The notes under the pieces were generated by a model. The model worked only from the letters and a program-made list of their open reading frames with translations, was not told where the DNA came from and did no database searches. From Carex sylvatica (lineage: Eukaryota > Streptophyta > Magnoliopsida > Poales > Cyperaceae), in assembly GCA_964058845.1 (NCBI GenBank), contig CAXKVR010000802.1, positions 1-26,696 of the forward strand: 26,696 nucleotides of DNA, read 5' to 3'. A program made the position numbers and the translations under genes. Positions 1 to 10,466 of the stretch are shown here, piece after piece (position 1 is the first letter of the stretch; the number at the start of each line of letters is the position of its first letter).

Positions 1-688
1 CCCATATAAACTCATTTTTCTTTCTTTTATACCCATTCATTTATTTTATCTTATCTTTTATTTAATTATTTTAAAGAAAATATTAATCAATATACCCTCC
101 TTCCATCCCCTTCTCTTTCACGGATCCAGATGAGCAACGTTTAGAATAGTATGAAATCCTATTCCATGGAAAATTAGTACTTTTTTAATGTAAGCTGGTA
201 ATATCACTAATCTCCTCCATTTCTCTGCGTTAAAGCATGCAATATCTTACTGTTGAAGATTCCAAAGAAACAAAATTCGAATTAAGACATACATATATAT
301 TTGAAATACTTTGTTTTTGGAATATGTTTTAGAGCTCTAGTACAACAGGAGAAAGAACATGCACGTACACTACACTACTTGCAAGAATAAAAAGTGTTGA
401 TATTTTGTTATTCACTTATTCCTTGTGTGGAGATAAAATTAAAGGGAGAAGAGTGTGAAGGAGAGCTCAAAATCCAATGGAAGAAAAGGATAGGTGTAGC
501 ATGTAGAAGAGAGAGCAGAATGTGTGATCAAGAACCTCAAATAAAAAGCACCTGTGTCCGTGAAAGAGAAGGGGACCGGAAGAGATGAGGAGAAGAGGGT
601 ATATTGGTCAATATATTTTTTGAAATAATTAAATTAAAGATAAAATAAATGGATGGGATAGAAGAAAGAAAATTAAATCTATATGGAA
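1..688. mobile_element. Foldback MITE with ~130-bp terminal inverted repeats, left end at or beyond the window edge
   Basis: Bases 1-129 are an imperfect inverted copy of about 552-688. Both arms, read inward, share blocks such as TTTATTTTATCTT, TTTAATTATTT, CAATATACCCTC and CCCCTTCTCTTTCACGGA. The roughly 420-base middle has no convincing coding frame. TIRs of this length with no transposase fit a non-autonomous Mutator-like or foldback element. The family is not proven, because the left target duplication lies outside the window. Confidence 0.75.
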
Positions 689-702
689 ATATTGAATATT
701 AT

Positions 703-1033
703 GGGTACGTTTGGATGTATTGAGAATAGCGAGAATAGCTAGCTATTCCGAATAGCGCTGTTCTGATCCATCCAAACATACTCAATTGCTATTCGGAACA
801 GCGAGAATAGCGTTGTTCTTGCTATTCTCGTTGTTCCAACAAAAAGTAGGAATAACATTTGTTGCAAAGAATGCATTCAAAAAATAGCGGCTCTATTCCA
901 AAGAGTGCATCCAAACAATATCTTAGCTATTCCGAATAGCTTGAGTTAGCACTATTCTCTTACCATGCTATTCTTATTTGCTATTCTCAACAGTAGCTAT
1001 TCTCGATATTCTAGAGTGCATCCAAACGCACCC
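703..1033. mobile_element. 331-bp MITE with GGGTRCGTTTGGATG termini
   Basis: The left end GGGTACGTTTGGATG matches the reverse complement of the right end, CATCCAAACGCACCC. The similarity runs inward into GAGAATAGC motifs. A TAT triplet flanks each end (700-702 and 1034-1036), as expected for a PIF/Harbinger (Tourist-like) 3-bp duplication. The inside is packed with GAATAGC and GCTATTC in both orientations. CATCCAAAC also occurs internally near 770 and 907, so the element looks like a composite of smaller inverted repeats. Family is inferred from the terminal sequence and the 3-bp flanks only. Confidence 0.7.
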
Positions 1034-1036
1034 TAT

Positions 1037-1899
1037 ATATGTTGTATTAATGAGAAAATTGGCTATTTTGAAAGTTTGGATAGATACAGTGGAAATTTTA
1101 TCTTTTTTTTTAAAATATTAGTATATATAGCTTAATTGATAACATGTTAGAATGATTTCAGAGAAGTTATGAACGCAAATTTGGAGGCATAAATTACGGA
1201 TATAAGAATGATGAGATTTCTCTAACGTTTTTTTTTTTTTTTGAAGTTATGAACTTTTTGCTACTAAAATTGTATCAAATCAAATAAATAATGTACAAGT
1301 AGAAAAAAGAAAAGAAAAATAAAGAACTCATTGTATAAAACAAACAAAAATAAAATAAAGAAAAAGGAAAGTGACTACAGAGGTCAATTTTTCTCTTTTT
1401 TTTTCCCCTATTTTCTTAATTTTAGTTTTTTATGGAAAATTAATTATGTCGCTATCACAATGGAAGTGGATCATTTGTTTTGGGCTCGCATCTTGTCTCA
1501 ATTTTTCCTAGCCTTTGTCTCCAAGTGGAATCCAGCCTACTACCAACACCCACCAATTAATTAAGTATTAAACACATCTTATCCTAAATTCCTGATTCTA
1601 ATTAAGATTTAAATTAATCTAATTAAACTCTGATGTCATTGGGTACTTGTCCTGACCGTAAAGCTGTCAAAGAGCCAATTAAGTCAGGCAAAGCTTGAAT
1701 TTGCCTTCTGCCAGAAGAATGGATGCCTCCGTTGTGAAGTTAAACGGAGAAGATAAAGTTCCAGCAAGGTCTTCGCACTAGGCTTGGCATTAATTAAATT
1801 TGTCCATCCATCAAATTGGGTCTCTCTTTTTGGAAAAGATGCAAAACAAATGACATCATATACCCACTTTACCCCTTCTAGTTTCACACCCTTAGAGGC
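1037..1899. other. Upstream region of the MYB gene, no gene seen
   Basis: AT-rich non-coding DNA between the MITE and the MYB TATA box. It has a T-run of 15 or more near 1227-1243 and a less AT-rich stretch at about 1440-1880. Short frames here show no domain or plausible codon pattern. It probably includes the MYB promoter; no specific regulatory element can be assigned. Confidence 0.5.
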
Positions 1900-1907
1900 T
1901 ATAAAAG
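1900..1907 (+). promoter_or_regulatory. Probable TATA box of the MYB gene
   Basis: TATAAAAG lies 185 bases upstream of the MYB start codon. Transcription would then begin near 1930, giving a 5' leader of about 160 bases. The next 60 bases are not AT-only, unlike the surrounding DNA. This is inferred from motif and position. Confidence 0.55.
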
Positions 1908-2091
1908 AGAATAATGGATGGTTGTTTGAACGTCAAGCTTCTATCAACCAAACCAAGTAACCAACAGAGACAGAGACCTCTTTTGATTTTGATACCTCTT
2001 TTGGATCAAGCGAGAGAGAGAATTAAGAAGCGCACGTACGTGTTCTTCCTTCTTACAGCCTGACATCGAAAATTAAAGTGATCGATCATCG

Positions 2092-3008
2092 ATGGTGGCG
2101 GAGAAAGGCGAAGTGAGAAAGGGGCCATGGACTGAGCAGGAAGACCTTCAACTGGTATGGTTTGTGCGCTTGTTCGGTGAACGCCGTTGGGATTTCTTAG
2201 CAAAGGTGTCAGGTTTGAGCGGTGGCGGGTGAAAGAAATGGGCCCTATATAGCCCGCATAACCTAACATCCAGATCGATCTAAGTAGGGTTTTTCTTTCT
2301 GATTTAACCAGTTTGGCTTTCTTTTGCTTTGTGCTCTCTTGTGATTCATCTATAGGCCTCAATCGGACAGGGAAGAGCTGCCGCCTTCGGTGGGTCAACT
2401 ATCTTCATCCCGGCCTCAAGCGCGGCCGCATGACCACTCAAGAGGAACAACTTGTTCTTGAGCTCCATGCCAAATGGGGCAATAGGTTAGATCCAATTAT
2501 TAGTCTTACTTTCAATTAGTTTTTCTTTTCCCCCTTTTCAAGACATATTTTTTCATTTTCATTTTTGGATAATTTAATAAGGTGGTCGAGAATTGCACGG
2601 AAGCTCCCGGGGCGTACCGACAACGAGATAAAGAACTACTGGCGGACACACATGAGAAAGAAAGCTCAAGAGGAGAAGAAGGGGTCTGCTGCATCTGCAT
2701 CGCCTTCATCCCCGTCATTTTCATCCACTGTAACAACGACAACCTCCAACAACAATGAGGAGCAATCCTCGGAGGTTGGACCAAACAAGAACGAGAACGA
2801 GGAGGCCATGGATGGGTACAATTCGGTCGACCACTTCTGGAACGAGATTGCCGCATCAGAAACAGCCACCGAATTGGGGTTCGACGAGTACAAGGAGATA
2901 GGATGTTATCCAAATCTATCGTGCGGTCCGATTACAACGCCTTACTCGCCGGCATGGGAGTACAACCCAGAGCCGTTGTGGAGGATAGATGATGAGGAGT
3001 TTAGATGA
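2092..3008 (+). CDS. MYB59: R2R3-MYB transcription factor, MYB48/MYB59 type
   Basis: Nuclear DNA-binding regulator. The predicted exons are 2092-2212, 2356-2485 and 2582-3008, all with GT-AG junctions, giving about 225 residues (AtMYB59 is of similar length). R2 starts at [10 protein letters not shown] (about residue 9) and has the family-typical [21 protein letters not shown]3 contains [40 protein letters not shown] and [32 protein letters not shown] and HMRKKAQE are hallmarks of the MYB48/MYB59 subgroup. The acidic, Ser/Thr- and Asn-rich C-terminus contains DHFWNEIA and ends in [12 protein letters not shown], resembling the family's C-terminal acidic motif. The start at 2092 is the first ATG in frame with R2 and is followed by G. 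In Arabidopsis MYB59 is linked to potassium/nitrate translocation and to cell-cycle and root growth; function here is by homology only. MYB48 cannot be separated from MYB59. Confidence 0.93.
2213..2355 (+). promoter_or_regulatory. MYB intron 1 with likely alternative splicing
   Basis: This 143-bp intron splits the Gly codon of VSG/LNRTG. The donor is weak (CAG/GTTTGA), and other GT sites lie just downstream, around 2222 and 2229. If the intron is retained, the full-length frame stops at TGA 2230-2232. A second ATG at 2313 is in frame with exon 2 and would start a product with the end of R2 and most of R3. Alternative splicing of this intron is reported as conserved in Arabidopsis and rice MYB48/MYB59 genes. 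That it occurs here is inference. Confidence 0.65.
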
Positions 3009-4990
3009 TAGTTCCCGACCTTGCACATTCCTAGCGATTCAAATGTTTAATTATGTTACGTGTTAGGAGAGAAAATTTGAAGCTTAGGGTTTTCGTATTG
3101 TAAATTATGTATTATTAATTATGATGATTGTACTATATATGTACTATTATGGAAATTGAGATCGATGTACTATGTTTTATAATTCTGATGTAGAATAGCT
3201 AGGATTATTGTAACTGATTGCTTCGTTGCAATTTATATATGTAAGGGCTTCTTCTTCTCTTCTGATTTTGGTGGAGTTCATTTTCTCATTTTGTAAACTT
3301 ATTAGCAATAAACTGAAGAGTGAAATTAAATTAACCAAGCAAGATGCTTCTGTACAAAAGAATATACCACTTTCATTGGCTTAAAGTGAAAACTGATTGT
3401 TTAACTTACGATCAAAGATGGTTTAGAATTATATATATGGATGAACAAACATATAAACTTAATTAATAGGTAAACAAAAGAACTTCATTCATTCTTTCTT
3501 TTTCTTTATGAAAAAAAATATAGTGCTACTCAAATTCTTTATCACTTGATATTAAGAAAAACAACTCTAATATAACTATTTCCCATAAACTCACTTCCTA
3601 AACATTTTGTATGAATTTTTCACCACACGCCTTGAAAGTTTTTTTAATCCTATTGTGATGCATGATACACACCTGCCAATTATGTCTATACATATATATT
3701 TGCCTACAGTATTGATGTACACACTTGTCTACATATTTGCCTTTACTTTATTTTTAATACTATTAAAAAAATCAGCATCAATACACGTTAATTTGTTCAT
3801 TTTTTAAAAAAAAGAGGAAAATTTACTGAAATCATTGAAGATTGTTAATTAGGAGAATAAGAAATTGGAATCTACATAATATTTCTATAAAAATAATTAT
3901 ATATATTCCATCGTTGGTGTGGATCCTTACTAAAAATAGTGCACAGACACTTGTTAGCCTTTCCAATGTGCCATGATTAGAGGAAAGGATTTGATGGGTG
4001 GTATTCACTTGATATAAGAGCACTAAGCCTTGGTATCAGGCAAGTTGGCACAAGATATATGGACACAAAGTAAACGGTTCTCATTAGCTTTCTTTTTTGG
4101 TAATTTTTGCCCAAGTATATTGAAACAACCAACATTTTTAATTACTTTTTATTCAACAAAGTGAATGAAATTATTGGTTTTTGATCTTGATAGGTTCAAA
4201 TTGAGAAAAATGGTCAGATTTCCAAAGATATGTGTACTCCAATAGTATTCGATTTACAAAGGGTTGTTATATCTTAATCAATCCGCACCCAATTGTGATT
4301 AGTTTAGCATTATCTTGAGATTAGAATAATCTTATTGCTTTGATCCTTATTACACTTCATTTAGATGCTACCGCACACATTCCGAGAAGCCCATTGGTGC
4401 ACCACCAAATATTAATGCCGCCCAATTCAGATAGGAAATTAATTAATTGTACATATCATTATTAGTACAATTTTAATTTCAACGTTACGGTATATCGATC
4501 CAAACAGAAAATAATGAAATGGTATTATTCTAAAAAAAATAGGATTAGCATTCTATTATAAAGGTGCATGTCAAGCCAAATTACAGCAATATGCATGACA
4601 AACGAAATCCAGACTACAATAATAATAATAATGTACGGGTACTAAGTTGAAATAAAGATCGTAAGTTTGAAATTTAATCATTTTTCAAAATATTTGAAGT
4701 TGAAATTTGAAAAAGATTAGTAGCTACTCAGATTCTCATTAAATATTAATCAATTGAGTACTAAATTTAGTAAATTCTTATCCTATTCTTTAAACCGCAC
4801 TAAATTATAAGTTGACTAATTATTGATAAGGCTTAATTATATATGTATTTGGAAAGGGTTTTACCTCTAAATTTGTACCAATTTCTTGTATTTTAGAATA
4901 CTTTTGTTTAGTTTTACTCAGTTCAAGCCGTAGTTCAAATTAAATTGCAAAAAATAGAATCTAATTAAGACTGAAAACAGGTCACTGTAA
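3009..4990 (+). other. MYB 3' region followed by AT-rich intergenic DNA
   Basis: The first ~300 bases are the likely MYB 3' UTR. An AATAAA at 3307-3312 is one possible poly(A) signal; several AT-rich near-matches occur earlier. Beyond that I see only AT-rich DNA with no supported gene. It includes a short AAT microsatellite near 4618-4632. Confidence 0.5.
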
Positions 4991-5026
4991 TTAGGGATGT
5001 TTAAACGGTTCGGTTTGTTCGGTTTT

Positions 5027-6843
5027 TGATGCGCGTAAATGGTACGCTAAAAAGTTTCAGTACAATAAGATGTACCTTTTAAACCTTAAACGCTTTTGAG
5101 TCAAATTGCAAGTGCACAATTCTATCAAAGTAGTATTTGAGGTATCGATCCACAGAGAGTATGGAAAATACTTAGTTTTAAACTTTCAACAATTAATTTC
5201 GGTAAATATTAATAAAGTAAAGTGCAATAAAATAGAGTAAATGGGGGGTTGTTTAAGTAATCCTAAAGTTTGGGTTCAATACCCGAAAGAGGAATTTTAA
5301 ACAATTAAAGTAAATAAAAGTAAAGGAAAGTAATCGGTTTGCTTTCAAGATTTAAAGATCTAGGGGTCTTTGGTCTACAATCCCTTGCTAATTCTATCTA
5401 TTCGGTATTTGCTTGAATTCATGTATGATTTGACGAGGTTTCTAACCTAATATGTTATTAAGGATCACTTTCGTGAATTAATAACGTGTCTAGGTAATTC
5501 GGACTTCACGATTAGGTCCTTCACCCTAGCTACCTAGACCATAAGCTCTTGTTAGTCTCTCCTCTCCTCGAGTATTGGTACTTCTCAATAAAGTCCATGA
5601 TACCAATATCCGACTTGATTTGAGATGTCCTAATTAGGGTTTGACTTCACGGTTAGGTCCTTCATCAAGTCCCTAATCTTAATTTCTATAGTTCCGGCTT
5701 AGATTAAATTGGTTAGAATCTTAATCTAAACCTAGGGTATTTGTGTTCATAATTGGTACTATCCTATATGATCCTAGTCAATTTTAGTTCTTTTGAAACT
5801 AAAACGGGATGCTACAATTCAAGTACTAACTATGTAATTAACACAAATTATTAAATCACAGAAATTAACAATCAAATCCCATATAACAATCATAATAAAA
5901 GCAAATGACCAAATAAAATAGAATTAAACAAGTTCATGCATGATGACCTAAACCCCTAGAGAGAGAACTCCTCACTCTTGGAGAGATCCATTACAAAGAT
6001 TGGCAAAGTAAGAAGAAATCAAATGAAAGAAAATGATTACACCCTTTGACAAATCAAAGCCCTCTATCTTGCCGAATCTTGCTTAGGAAGCCCTTCTTCT
6101 CCTTTTTTGAAAGCTTTCCTTCCTCCTGAATTTATCGCTAAGTGTGTGTGTAAAGAGAGAATGATGGTGTGTTGGTTGATGTGAGATTGAATGATCCAAG
6201 AATGGAAAAGGACTCTCCCTTTTATAGCCAAGGATTATGCCCGATTTAGAGGCTAGAAGGTGGGGTTAGTGGGTGCTCTGTTTAGCATTACTTCCCTGGC
6301 AAGTAAGTGTATTTCTGGCAGTAAAAACGCGTCCATAAAGCGCCAAAAATAGAAAAACTGTCAAACCGGGCAGTTATTGGCTTTCTGCGGGTCCAGTGCG
6401 GATGGATGACCCGCACTGCGGGTGGCTTCACCCGCACTGGGACAAGTTTCCTTATTTAACTTCTGCAATTTTCTCTGAGTGCGGATGGCTCTGCGGATGG
6501 ATGACCCGCACTGCGGGTGGAATCTGCTCTTCTGAAGTTGCCGAAAGTTGGCCAAGTTCTGAATGCGAATGGGCTCATCCGCACTGGCATCAGTGCGTCC
6601 GCACTAGGCTCGGACTTTTCCTCTGCGTCTCGAGTGCGGCTGGATTGATCCGCAGTGCGGGTGGTTGATCCGCACTGGGGGGTATTTTTGGTATTTTGCA
6701 CTATTTTCTGCATCGAAAAGCCAAATAACTGCAATAACTTGATTCTAGGTGTATTTTGATCACTTTATATAATAAATACAAGACAATTGGTGTTATTTCA
6801 TAATAAAATCTAGATTAAATGTGTATATAATTTATGCTTATCA
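5027..6843. mobile_element. 1.8-kb solo LTR (TGAT...ATCA) with 5-bp target duplication
   Basis: The sequence begins TGATGCGCG and ends GCTTATCA, so it has the TG...CA termini of an LTR with a 4-base inverted match. It is flanked by GTTTT at 5022-5026 and again at 6844-6848, a perfect 5-bp duplication typical of LTR-retrotransposon integrase. There is no gag-pol frame and no second LTR, so it is most simply a solo LTR left by recombination between two LTRs. A TATA-like TTTTATAGCC lies near 6220. A GC-rich repeat block fills 6389-6682. Orientation was not determined. Confidence 0.75.
6389..6682. repeat. GC-rich imperfect repeats of CCGCACTG / CAGTGCGG inside the LTR
   Basis: This roughly 290-bp block is far richer in G+C and CpG than its surroundings. 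It holds about four imperfect repeats built on GTGCGGATGGATGACCCGC and its complement, with the palindrome CCCGCACTGCGGG twice. The two best copies start near 6397 and 6485. Short open frames across it in both strands come from base composition, not coding. Confidence 0.75.
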
Positions 6844-7325
6844 GTTTTTAACCGAATAAAAAACTTTTTGCTTAAATAGTTCGGTTCTTTGATTTAAATG
6901 GATTGGTTCGGTTGAATTTTTAAATTATATCGGTTTAAATGGTTCGGTTCAGTTTAGACTTTTCAAAAATGACTAAACCGAATTGACCGAATTATAATGG
7001 TTCAAGTATGGTTTATATTTTGTTTGGTTCAATCATCGCATCCTTTCTTTCATTTTGGTTTAAATATTTTAAAACATCTACATATTTTATATGAAATTGA
7101 ACAACTTGTATATGAAAATGTATAATTTTTATTAATAATGATATCAATAGATTTACTTTTGTTTGAACAGAACAAATCAAAATTTACTTTAGATTGTTCA
7201 GTTCAATTTTTAATCGGTTGATAAATTTAATTAATTTAGTTCGGTTCTATTTTCGAAAATTGAAAAAAAAAATTAATATAACTATTTTAATTCGGTGCCA
7301 ACCAAACCGACCATTTGAACACGTA

Positions 7326-8204
7326 ATCCTCCACAAATTTAGAAGATTTTTTGGCGACAAAATGGAGTAAAGCTGAAAATTTTGCAACCCCAGACTCTTT
7401 TGCAGCCCACTCCAGACCCCAGAGTCAATTCAAAGCTGCTGATACACTGTTCGTATTTTGACCATAGTTTTGTCATAAGAACTCCAATTTAGGTGATCAA
7501 AATCTTGTTGGGAAGAAGAAAAAAAGATATACAATTTTCATGTTGGGACCTAGCCAAAATTCGGGCTTTACAGATCGCAAAGCACCTAGGATTAAACAGA
7601 AGTCTTTGCCCTAGACTCCCAATTTTGATTTGCTAAAACTCCTTTTATTTTATTTGCTTAAATTGATTATTTAAATTCTCAAATCTCAACCAATTTAAAC
7701 AAACTCCTCCCGAAAATCCTTTCGGTCTAGAGTTAATTTAGTAGAAATTTATATTTATCGTTGTTCCTGTGAATTGATACATGATCTTGCAACTAACTTT
7801 TTTTATTGTGTATTTAGATTTATAAATTTAAAAGTAAAAAAGTGTATTCAATTGATTTAAAAATTATATACCTAAAATACACAACAATTTTGGTTAAAAG
7901 GACAAAATTGTAAGGAAAATTTCTTGAGTCCCTCATAATTAATCTAGAAACCCTTGTGTATTAAAAGGGCTATTATCAGTTGCTCAAGACAAAAAGCGTA
8001 TATATCATATAATTAGGTGTCTGACTAATATGTTTTTTTATAGCACTTAGGCCGTTAGGCCAAAATACTTAAGGATTAAATTTCAAAAATTTATATTCTC
8101 AACATTGATCTAAGTAGCTCAATAAATTGGTTGTATCAAAATTTGTAGAATATCATATTTCAGCAATTTTAATTTTTAATTACTATTTTTTATGATTTTT
8201 GAAA
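7326..8204. other. Intergenic DNA, no gene seen
   Basis: A moderately AT-rich stretch. The part at about 7370-7620 has less biased composition and could be old retrotransposon sequence, but it has no termini or domains I can identify. The part from 7620 to 8200 is AT-rich with no feature. Confidence 0.4.
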
Positions 8205-8815
8205 GATGATCCTATTTGACCTTCCATGGGTATTTAGATGGAAATTCAGGAAAATTTGGGGTGCAAGGTGCCACCCTCTGTCAGATTTTTTGGTTGTTTG
8301 TTTCTCAAAAATAAAATTCTGACAAGGGATGTGTTACGAAGAAGGAACATTAACTGCGAGACTAATTGTCCGATGTGCAATTCTGAAAACCTCGAGACAG
8401 TTGCTCATCTACTTTTCACCTGCCCCTATGCATTACAAGTATGGAACATAGTACAACACTCAGCCATGAAACGCTTACTGGTACCAGTACTGATACCGGG
8501 ACAGTCAGTACCGGATATTTGGAAGAAGTCATGGGAAGCGGTGAAGCATCAGACATCACTGACAAAGGATGAATGGTTAAACCGCATGTTATGTGTGTGC
8601 TGGTGGCTGTGGCGTCAGAGGAATGCGCTGGTTTTCAATAATACACGGATGGGAGCAGCGGTACTAGGAGATAAAATAATGCAGGAGGGAGAGCTTTGGT
8701 TCAAGCATTATTAGTGGTAAGGCCTGGTTTGCAATTTATGTTAATTGCAGGGACCAGGTTGTAAATTTTATTTTTCATTGTACCTTTGACGGTCTTTGTC
8801 AATGATCTCAAAAAA
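8205..8815 (+). mobile_element. 5'-truncated LINE, 3' end with RT-associated zinc-binding domain (zf-RVT)
   Basis: An open frame at 8238-8714 encodes the C-terminal end of a plant L1-type LINE ORF2. It contains VPPSVRFFGCLFLKNKILTR, the zinc-binding set CPMC...H...C (residues 44, 47, 57 and 62), LFTCPYALQVWN and CWWLWRQRNALVFNN. These are signatures of the domain that follows reverse transcriptase. The polymerase itself is absent. Just upstream, FRKIWGA reads in another frame, so a 1-base frameshift lies near 8264-8268. The last ~100 bases resemble a LINE 3' UTR and end in a short A-run (about 8810) running into an AT repeat. It is inactive. No target duplication could be identified. Confidence 0.85.
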
Positions 8816-9470
8816 ATATATATATATTGGCATTTTTCTATTATTTTTCAGCAATGTTTCAAAAATTATAAAAAATAGTAAAAAAGTTCTTAATATGGAG
8901 AAAACATCAAATTGTGAAACTCACTATTTATAAATGAACGAATTTTCGATTCAAAACATCAAATTTATAAATGAACGTCTTTCTAATATCATATACAATT
9001 ATGAAACTCACTATTAACGATTCAGATTATGTCCAATAAGTTTGTCAGATACCTATATAGGAATGTGGTTTGACCAAATCTTACAATTAGTGGAAACTAT
9101 ATATTAATTACAAAGTTAACCGATCTATTCTAATTAATGAGATGTTGCTATGAGATAATCTATTCGTGATTTTTTATTTTTTTATTTCATTGAACAGAAG
9201 CCTTTTTAGTTAAGAGTAGGTTAAAGAAAAAAAAATTGCTGAAGTGCTTCAGGCACATGCCCGATAAAAGGTATTAACGATGGTGGTCCTAGTAGTTAAT
9301 TATTTCATTTAACGATCCACCACTTTTCAAACAAGCACTTCAATTTTTTTTTAACTAGGAAATTAACCAAAATCTTTAAGCAAATTAAGAAATATTGCTT
9401 AATCTTTTTCTTCAATGAACTTGATTTGGTTCATCAACTTGCCACCGGTACGGTGAGCATTGCATAGTTG
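8816..9470. other. AT-rich intergenic DNA, no gene seen
   Basis: It begins with an AT dinucleotide run (about 8816-8828) that follows the LINE tail. AACATCAAATT(G/T) followed by TATAAATGAACG occurs in a short imperfect direct repeat around 8904-8976. No coding frame or element ends were recognised. Confidence 0.4.
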
Positions 9471-9880
9471 CATCAAGACTAGGTAGGGTCTGCAAAAAAA
9501 AAAAAAAAAAAACTGTAAATCTTGGCTTGTTCAAGATTGGCTTGAAAAAAAAAATTATAATTCACTTGTTCAATTTTGACTCGGGTGAGTTCAAACTTAA
9601 TTCATCTTGACTTTGATTGACTCGGCTCATTTCTCAATTTGTTGCAAAAAGAAGACAAAATATTTGATTAATTGCATCAAAACTGAGGTAGGGTTTGCAC
9701 ACACAAAAAAAAAAAAAACTGTAGCTCTTGGTTGTTCAAGATTGGCTTGAAAAAAAAAATCATAATTAACTTATTTGATTTTGATCCGATTTTGACATTA
9801 ACGAGTTCAAATTTAATCATCTTGACTCCGGTTCACTCGGCTCATTTCTCAACTTGTTGCAAAAAAAAGATAAAATATTT
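9471..9880. repeat. ~204-bp tandem duplication with poly-A tracts
   Basis: CATCAAGACTAGGTAGGGT at 9471 recurs as CATCAAAACTGAGGTAGGGT at 9675. Both copies continue through a long A-run, CTGTA, TTCAAGATTGGCTTGAAAAA, a TTGAC-rich stretch and CACTCGGCTCATTTCTCAA or its variant GACTCGGCTCATTTCTCAA. The copies differ at many sites and in A-run length (about 19 versus 13). CTCGGCTCATT appears a third time near 10262, so the source unit may once have been longer. Confidence 0.8.
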
Positions 9881-10458
9881 GATTATTCGTTAATATATAT
9901 ATATTTTTTTTACTCATATCACAAAAAGATGCATCTCATTGTAAAAAGAAAATAAAATTATTGCTCTGCTCGTAGTATAAGAGCAATTTACAATATCAAT
10001 TTGTTCATGCACAACCTATAACACGAACAAACTATTAATAAGCTAACTAAGCTCGACTAAGAGAAACAAAAAAAATATCAAGAAAAATTTGTAATTGACT
10101 CGACTCAAATAATTGAAGGATGTGTCCCATCATCTGTGATATTTTCAGTTTCTGGGATGATTCCATTGAAGTCCTCTGAACCATTTTCTAATGTGACTAT
10201 CATCTTATTTGTTGTGTTGTGCTTTCATGGTGGAATAGTCGCTTATACAAACAATGCTGACTCGGCTCATTCTGACATGAACCGATTCCAAAATTTGTCT
10301 CAACTCATATCACATACTCTCACTGCGATTTCAAAAAATATCAAGAAATAATTTTTGTCTTGACTCGATTCAGACTCGTTCTGACGATCAACAAGTTGAA
10401 CATAAAAGAAAAATATTTAAGCAATATAAAAAAGGAGCACCAATACAATGCTTCCTAT
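9881..10458. other. Intergenic DNA, weak possible gene fragment
   Basis: Mostly AT-rich. The stretch at about 10118-10260 has a less biased composition and short open frames on both strands. On the - strand a frame of about 35 codons reads plausibly but matches no family I know. Short CTCGACTCAAAT-type motifs link it to the duplication on its left. I do not call a gene. Confidence 0.35.
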
Positions 10459-10466
10459 ATTGTCCC

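Larger units (their letters stand above)
4993..7325. mobile_element. Decayed hAT-like non-autonomous element, split by a solo LTR
   Basis: The left end GGATGTTTAAACGGTTCGG is matched, in inverted and degenerate form, by the right end near 7290-7322 (CCAAACCGACCATTTGAACA). Between them are many GGTTCGGTT and AACCGAA motifs in both orientations, typical of the subterminal repeats of some plant hAT elements. The flanks share GTAAT (4986-4990 and about 7324-7328), a possible remnant of an 8-bp duplication. No transposase is present. The insert at 5027-6843 interrupts it after GTTCGGTTTT. Family call is inference. Confidence 0.5.

Noticed and set aside
394..588. A 64-codon frame in the first MITE
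   Set aside because: It runs into the right inverted arm, and the translation is low-complexity Lys/Glu/Arg with no domain.
1684..1887. A 67-codon - strand frame upstream of the MYB gene
   Set aside because: Lies in the presumed MYB promoter. No conserved motif and no homologue recognised.
2512..2913. Antisense frames of 133 and 75 codons over MYB exon 3
   Set aside because: Mirror frames of a real exon. No domain, and the sense strand explains the sequence fully.
6361..6734. Overlapping frames of 64-92 codons on both strands
   Set aside because: They follow the GC-rich CCGCACTG repeats in the LTR, where stops are rare by composition. The products are repeats with no domain.
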